Origin: Actinomycetota bacterium
GTDB lineage: Bacteria > Actinomycetota > Actinomycetes > Actinomycetales > Cellulomonadaceae
Direction: 5' to 3'
DNA: 6,235 bases
NCBI GenBank assembly: GCA_018898235.1
Contig: JAHIJU010000183.1
Location: 1-6,235 of the forward strand
Position 1 is the stretch's first letter; each line of letters starts with the position of its first letter. Below the pieces are notes generated by a model. It searched no databases and was not told the DNA's origin. It saw only the letters and a list, made by a program, of their open reading frames with translations. This document shows, piece after piece, positions 5,357-6,235 of the stretch. Made by a program: the position numbers and the translations under genes.

Positions 5357-6121
5357 TCAGCCGATCCGGATGAACACCGGGCTGGACTGCCAGATGCCGC
5401 GGAACTGCACCGTCTTGCCGGGGGTCGGTGCGTCGATCTGCATCCCGCCCCCCGCGTAGATCGCCACGTGGCCCGGCGACCAGATGATGTCGCCCGGCTG
5501 GGCGTCCGCCGCCGAGACCCGCGTCCCCACCGACAGGTAGGAGGACGAGGAGTGCGGCAGACCGACGCCGAGCTGGCCGTACACGTACGACACGAACCCG
5601 GAGCAGTCGAAACCGACGTCCGGCGAGGTGCCACCGGAGACGTAGGGGACGCCCACGTAGCGGGCCGCGACCTCGAGGACGGCGTTGCCCGCCACCGACT
5701 GGGGGACGGCGCTGGTCGCAGCCTCCACCGTGACGGCCGCGGCGCGGGCCGCGCTCCGTGAGGTCGCCTTCTTCGCGGCAGCGGCCTTGACCACAGGCTT
5801 CACGGCTGCGACGGGGACCACGTCGGCGGTCCACGCGGCGGCCTGCGGTGAACTGACCACCGGGGCGCTGTTGAGTGCGGCACGCGCCGCCTCGGCGACG
5901 TTCGTGGTGTCGACACCCGTGAGGTTCGCGGTGTCGGAGCCGACGGCGACCGCGGGGGCGGCACCGATCAGCGAGATCGCCACGCCTGAGGTTGCCGCAA
6001 CTGCCGCGGTGCGGCGGCTGACCTGCCCGATCTGGCTAGTCGCCGTCCGAGCGAACTCGGTCAGCGGGGTGGACCTGCGTACTGGTGCGCGATGACGAGC
6101 GCGGGTGCTGCTCACGGACAC
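5357..6121 (-). CDS. Secreted NlpC/P60 peptidoglycan endopeptidase (C40 family)
   Basis: A 254-residue secreted cell-wall hydrolase of the kind that cleaves stem-peptide bonds in peptidoglycan. Residues 1-38 form a long basic n-region ending in SRR; a hydrophobic stretch (about 39-59) ends in AVA, a likely signal peptidase site after residue 59. The twin Arg is only loosely Tat-like. A low-complexity Ala/Lys/Val linker (about 75-140) precedes the C-terminal NlpC/P60 domain (about 146-254). The expected catalytic residues are C173 (in FDCSGF), H218 (in PGHVAIYAG) and D230 (in IDAP), where many family members have a third polar residue. No LysM or SH3 domain is seen. The start is a GTG at 6121, with GGGAGAGG ending 6 nt before it; a second GTG lies two codons further on. 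A c-di-AMP riboswitch immediately upstream indicates control by that second messenger, and a strong terminator closes the unit. Confidence 0.95.
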   Translation of the reverse strand: MSVSSTRARHRAPVRRSTPLTEFARTATSQIGQVSRRTAAVAATSGVAISLIGAAPAVAVGSDTANLTGVDTTNVAEAARAALNSAPVVSSPQAAAWTADVVPVAAVKPVVKAAAAKKATSRSAARAAAVTVEAATSAVPQSVAGNAVLEVAARYVGVPYVSGGTSPDVGFDCSGFVSYVYGQLGVGLPHSSSSYLSVGTRVSAADAQPGDIIWSPGHVAIYAGGGMQIDAPTPGKTVQFRGIWQSSPVFIRIG

Positions 6122-6126
6122 GTAGT

Positions 6127-6135
6127 ACCTCTCCC
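6127..6135 (-). promoter_or_regulatory. Ribosome binding site abutting the riboswitch
   Basis: GGGAGAGGT on the minus strand lies directly 3' of the conserved riboswitch core and 5-6 nt before the GTG start at 6121. There is no room for a separate terminator between aptamer and start codon, which points to control of translation initiation or to termination inside the coding region. Confidence 0.7.
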
Positions 6136-6235
6136 AACGCCGACGAGGTGAGCTGTCGGGTTCGGGTGGGAGTCACCCGGCCGTCGGATCGCTCCGATCG
6201 GCTTCACCCCAAGGAACCGTGACTTCCGGCCCCAC
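6136..6235 (-). promoter_or_regulatory. Cyclic-di-AMP riboswitch (ydaO/yuaA type), 5' part beyond the window
   Basis: The minus strand shows the ydaO/yuaA conserved blocks in order: TTGGGGTGAAGCC (about 6213-6201); a hairpin at 6202-6180 with 9 pairs, one bulged A and a GCGA tetraloop; a 5-bp hairpin CGGGT/ACCCG with loop GACTCCC (6179-6163); GAACCCGACAGCTCACCTCGTCGGCG (given here only as a block at about 6164-6139), whose CCGAC/GTCGG arms pair at 6159-6155 and 6144-6140. These riboswitches bind c-di-AMP and usually lower expression of cell-wall and osmotic genes; in actinobacteria NlpC/P60 and resuscitation-factor genes are known targets. The first conserved segment and the 5' strand of P1 lie beyond base 6235. 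Confidence 0.93.

Noticed and set aside
5215..5634. Upstream extension of the HNH frame through the terminator and into the NlpC/P60 gene
   Set aside because: It overlaps the conserved catalytic part of the NlpC/P60 domain on the same strand and crosses a strong terminator; it is an unused open frame.
1..6235. CRISPR arrays, tRNA or rRNA genes, insertion sequences, phage or toxin-antitoxin genes
   Set aside because: No regularly spaced repeats, tRNA-like arms, transposase motifs or inverted-repeat-bounded elements were seen. The isolated HNH protein is a common chromosomal type and not evidence of a mobile element.

Overview
The window reads as chromosomal DNA from a high-GC Gram-positive bacterium (Actinobacteria). 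Third codon positions are almost all G or C, secreted proteins are rich in Ala, Val and Thr, and an actinobacterial-type cyclic-di-AMP (ydaO/yuaA) riboswitch precedes a NlpC/P60 cell-wall hydrolase. The gene types and the style of the NlpC/P60 N-terminus suggest Micrococcales, perhaps Cellulomonas-like; that placement is inference only. All six genes I can support lie on the minus strand, so transcription runs from the right edge to the left. The long plus-strand open frames are antisense shadows. No stretch over 300 bases lacks a gene.

Right part (about 4561-6235). In transcription order: the 3' two-thirds of a c-di-AMP riboswitch (cut by the right edge); a secreted NlpC/P60 endopeptidase that starts with GTG (6121-5357); a strong hairpin terminator (5305-5350); a perfect 9-bp dyad (5265-5292); a small HNH nuclease-fold protein with a GTG start (5214-4696); and a tandem-domain universal stress protein with an excellent ribosome binding site (4563-3637).

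Left part (1-3507). Three tandem paralogues of 352, 364 and about 353 residues share one architecture: a short cytoplasmic segment with an L/V-D-R-V/I motif, one hydrophobic membrane segment, an Ala-rich helical region with an invariant SPHAG and an AWQAAE motif, a Ser/Gly/Ala-rich linker, and a shortened C-terminal CAP (SCP/PR-1-like) domain. The leftmost copy runs off the window and lacks only its last codon or two and stop. Each copy has its own upstream region of 104-193 bp, so they are probably separate transcription units.

How the parts may work together. The NlpC/P60 hydrolase under c-di-AMP control is a familiar actinobacterial arrangement for coupling wall remodelling to turgor and second-messenger state. 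The CAP-protein triplet also faces the envelope, but its function is unknown; its three copies and shared uncharacterised helical module make it the least explained part of the window. The stress protein and HNH protein look like ordinary neighbours and nothing seen ties them to the CAP proteins.
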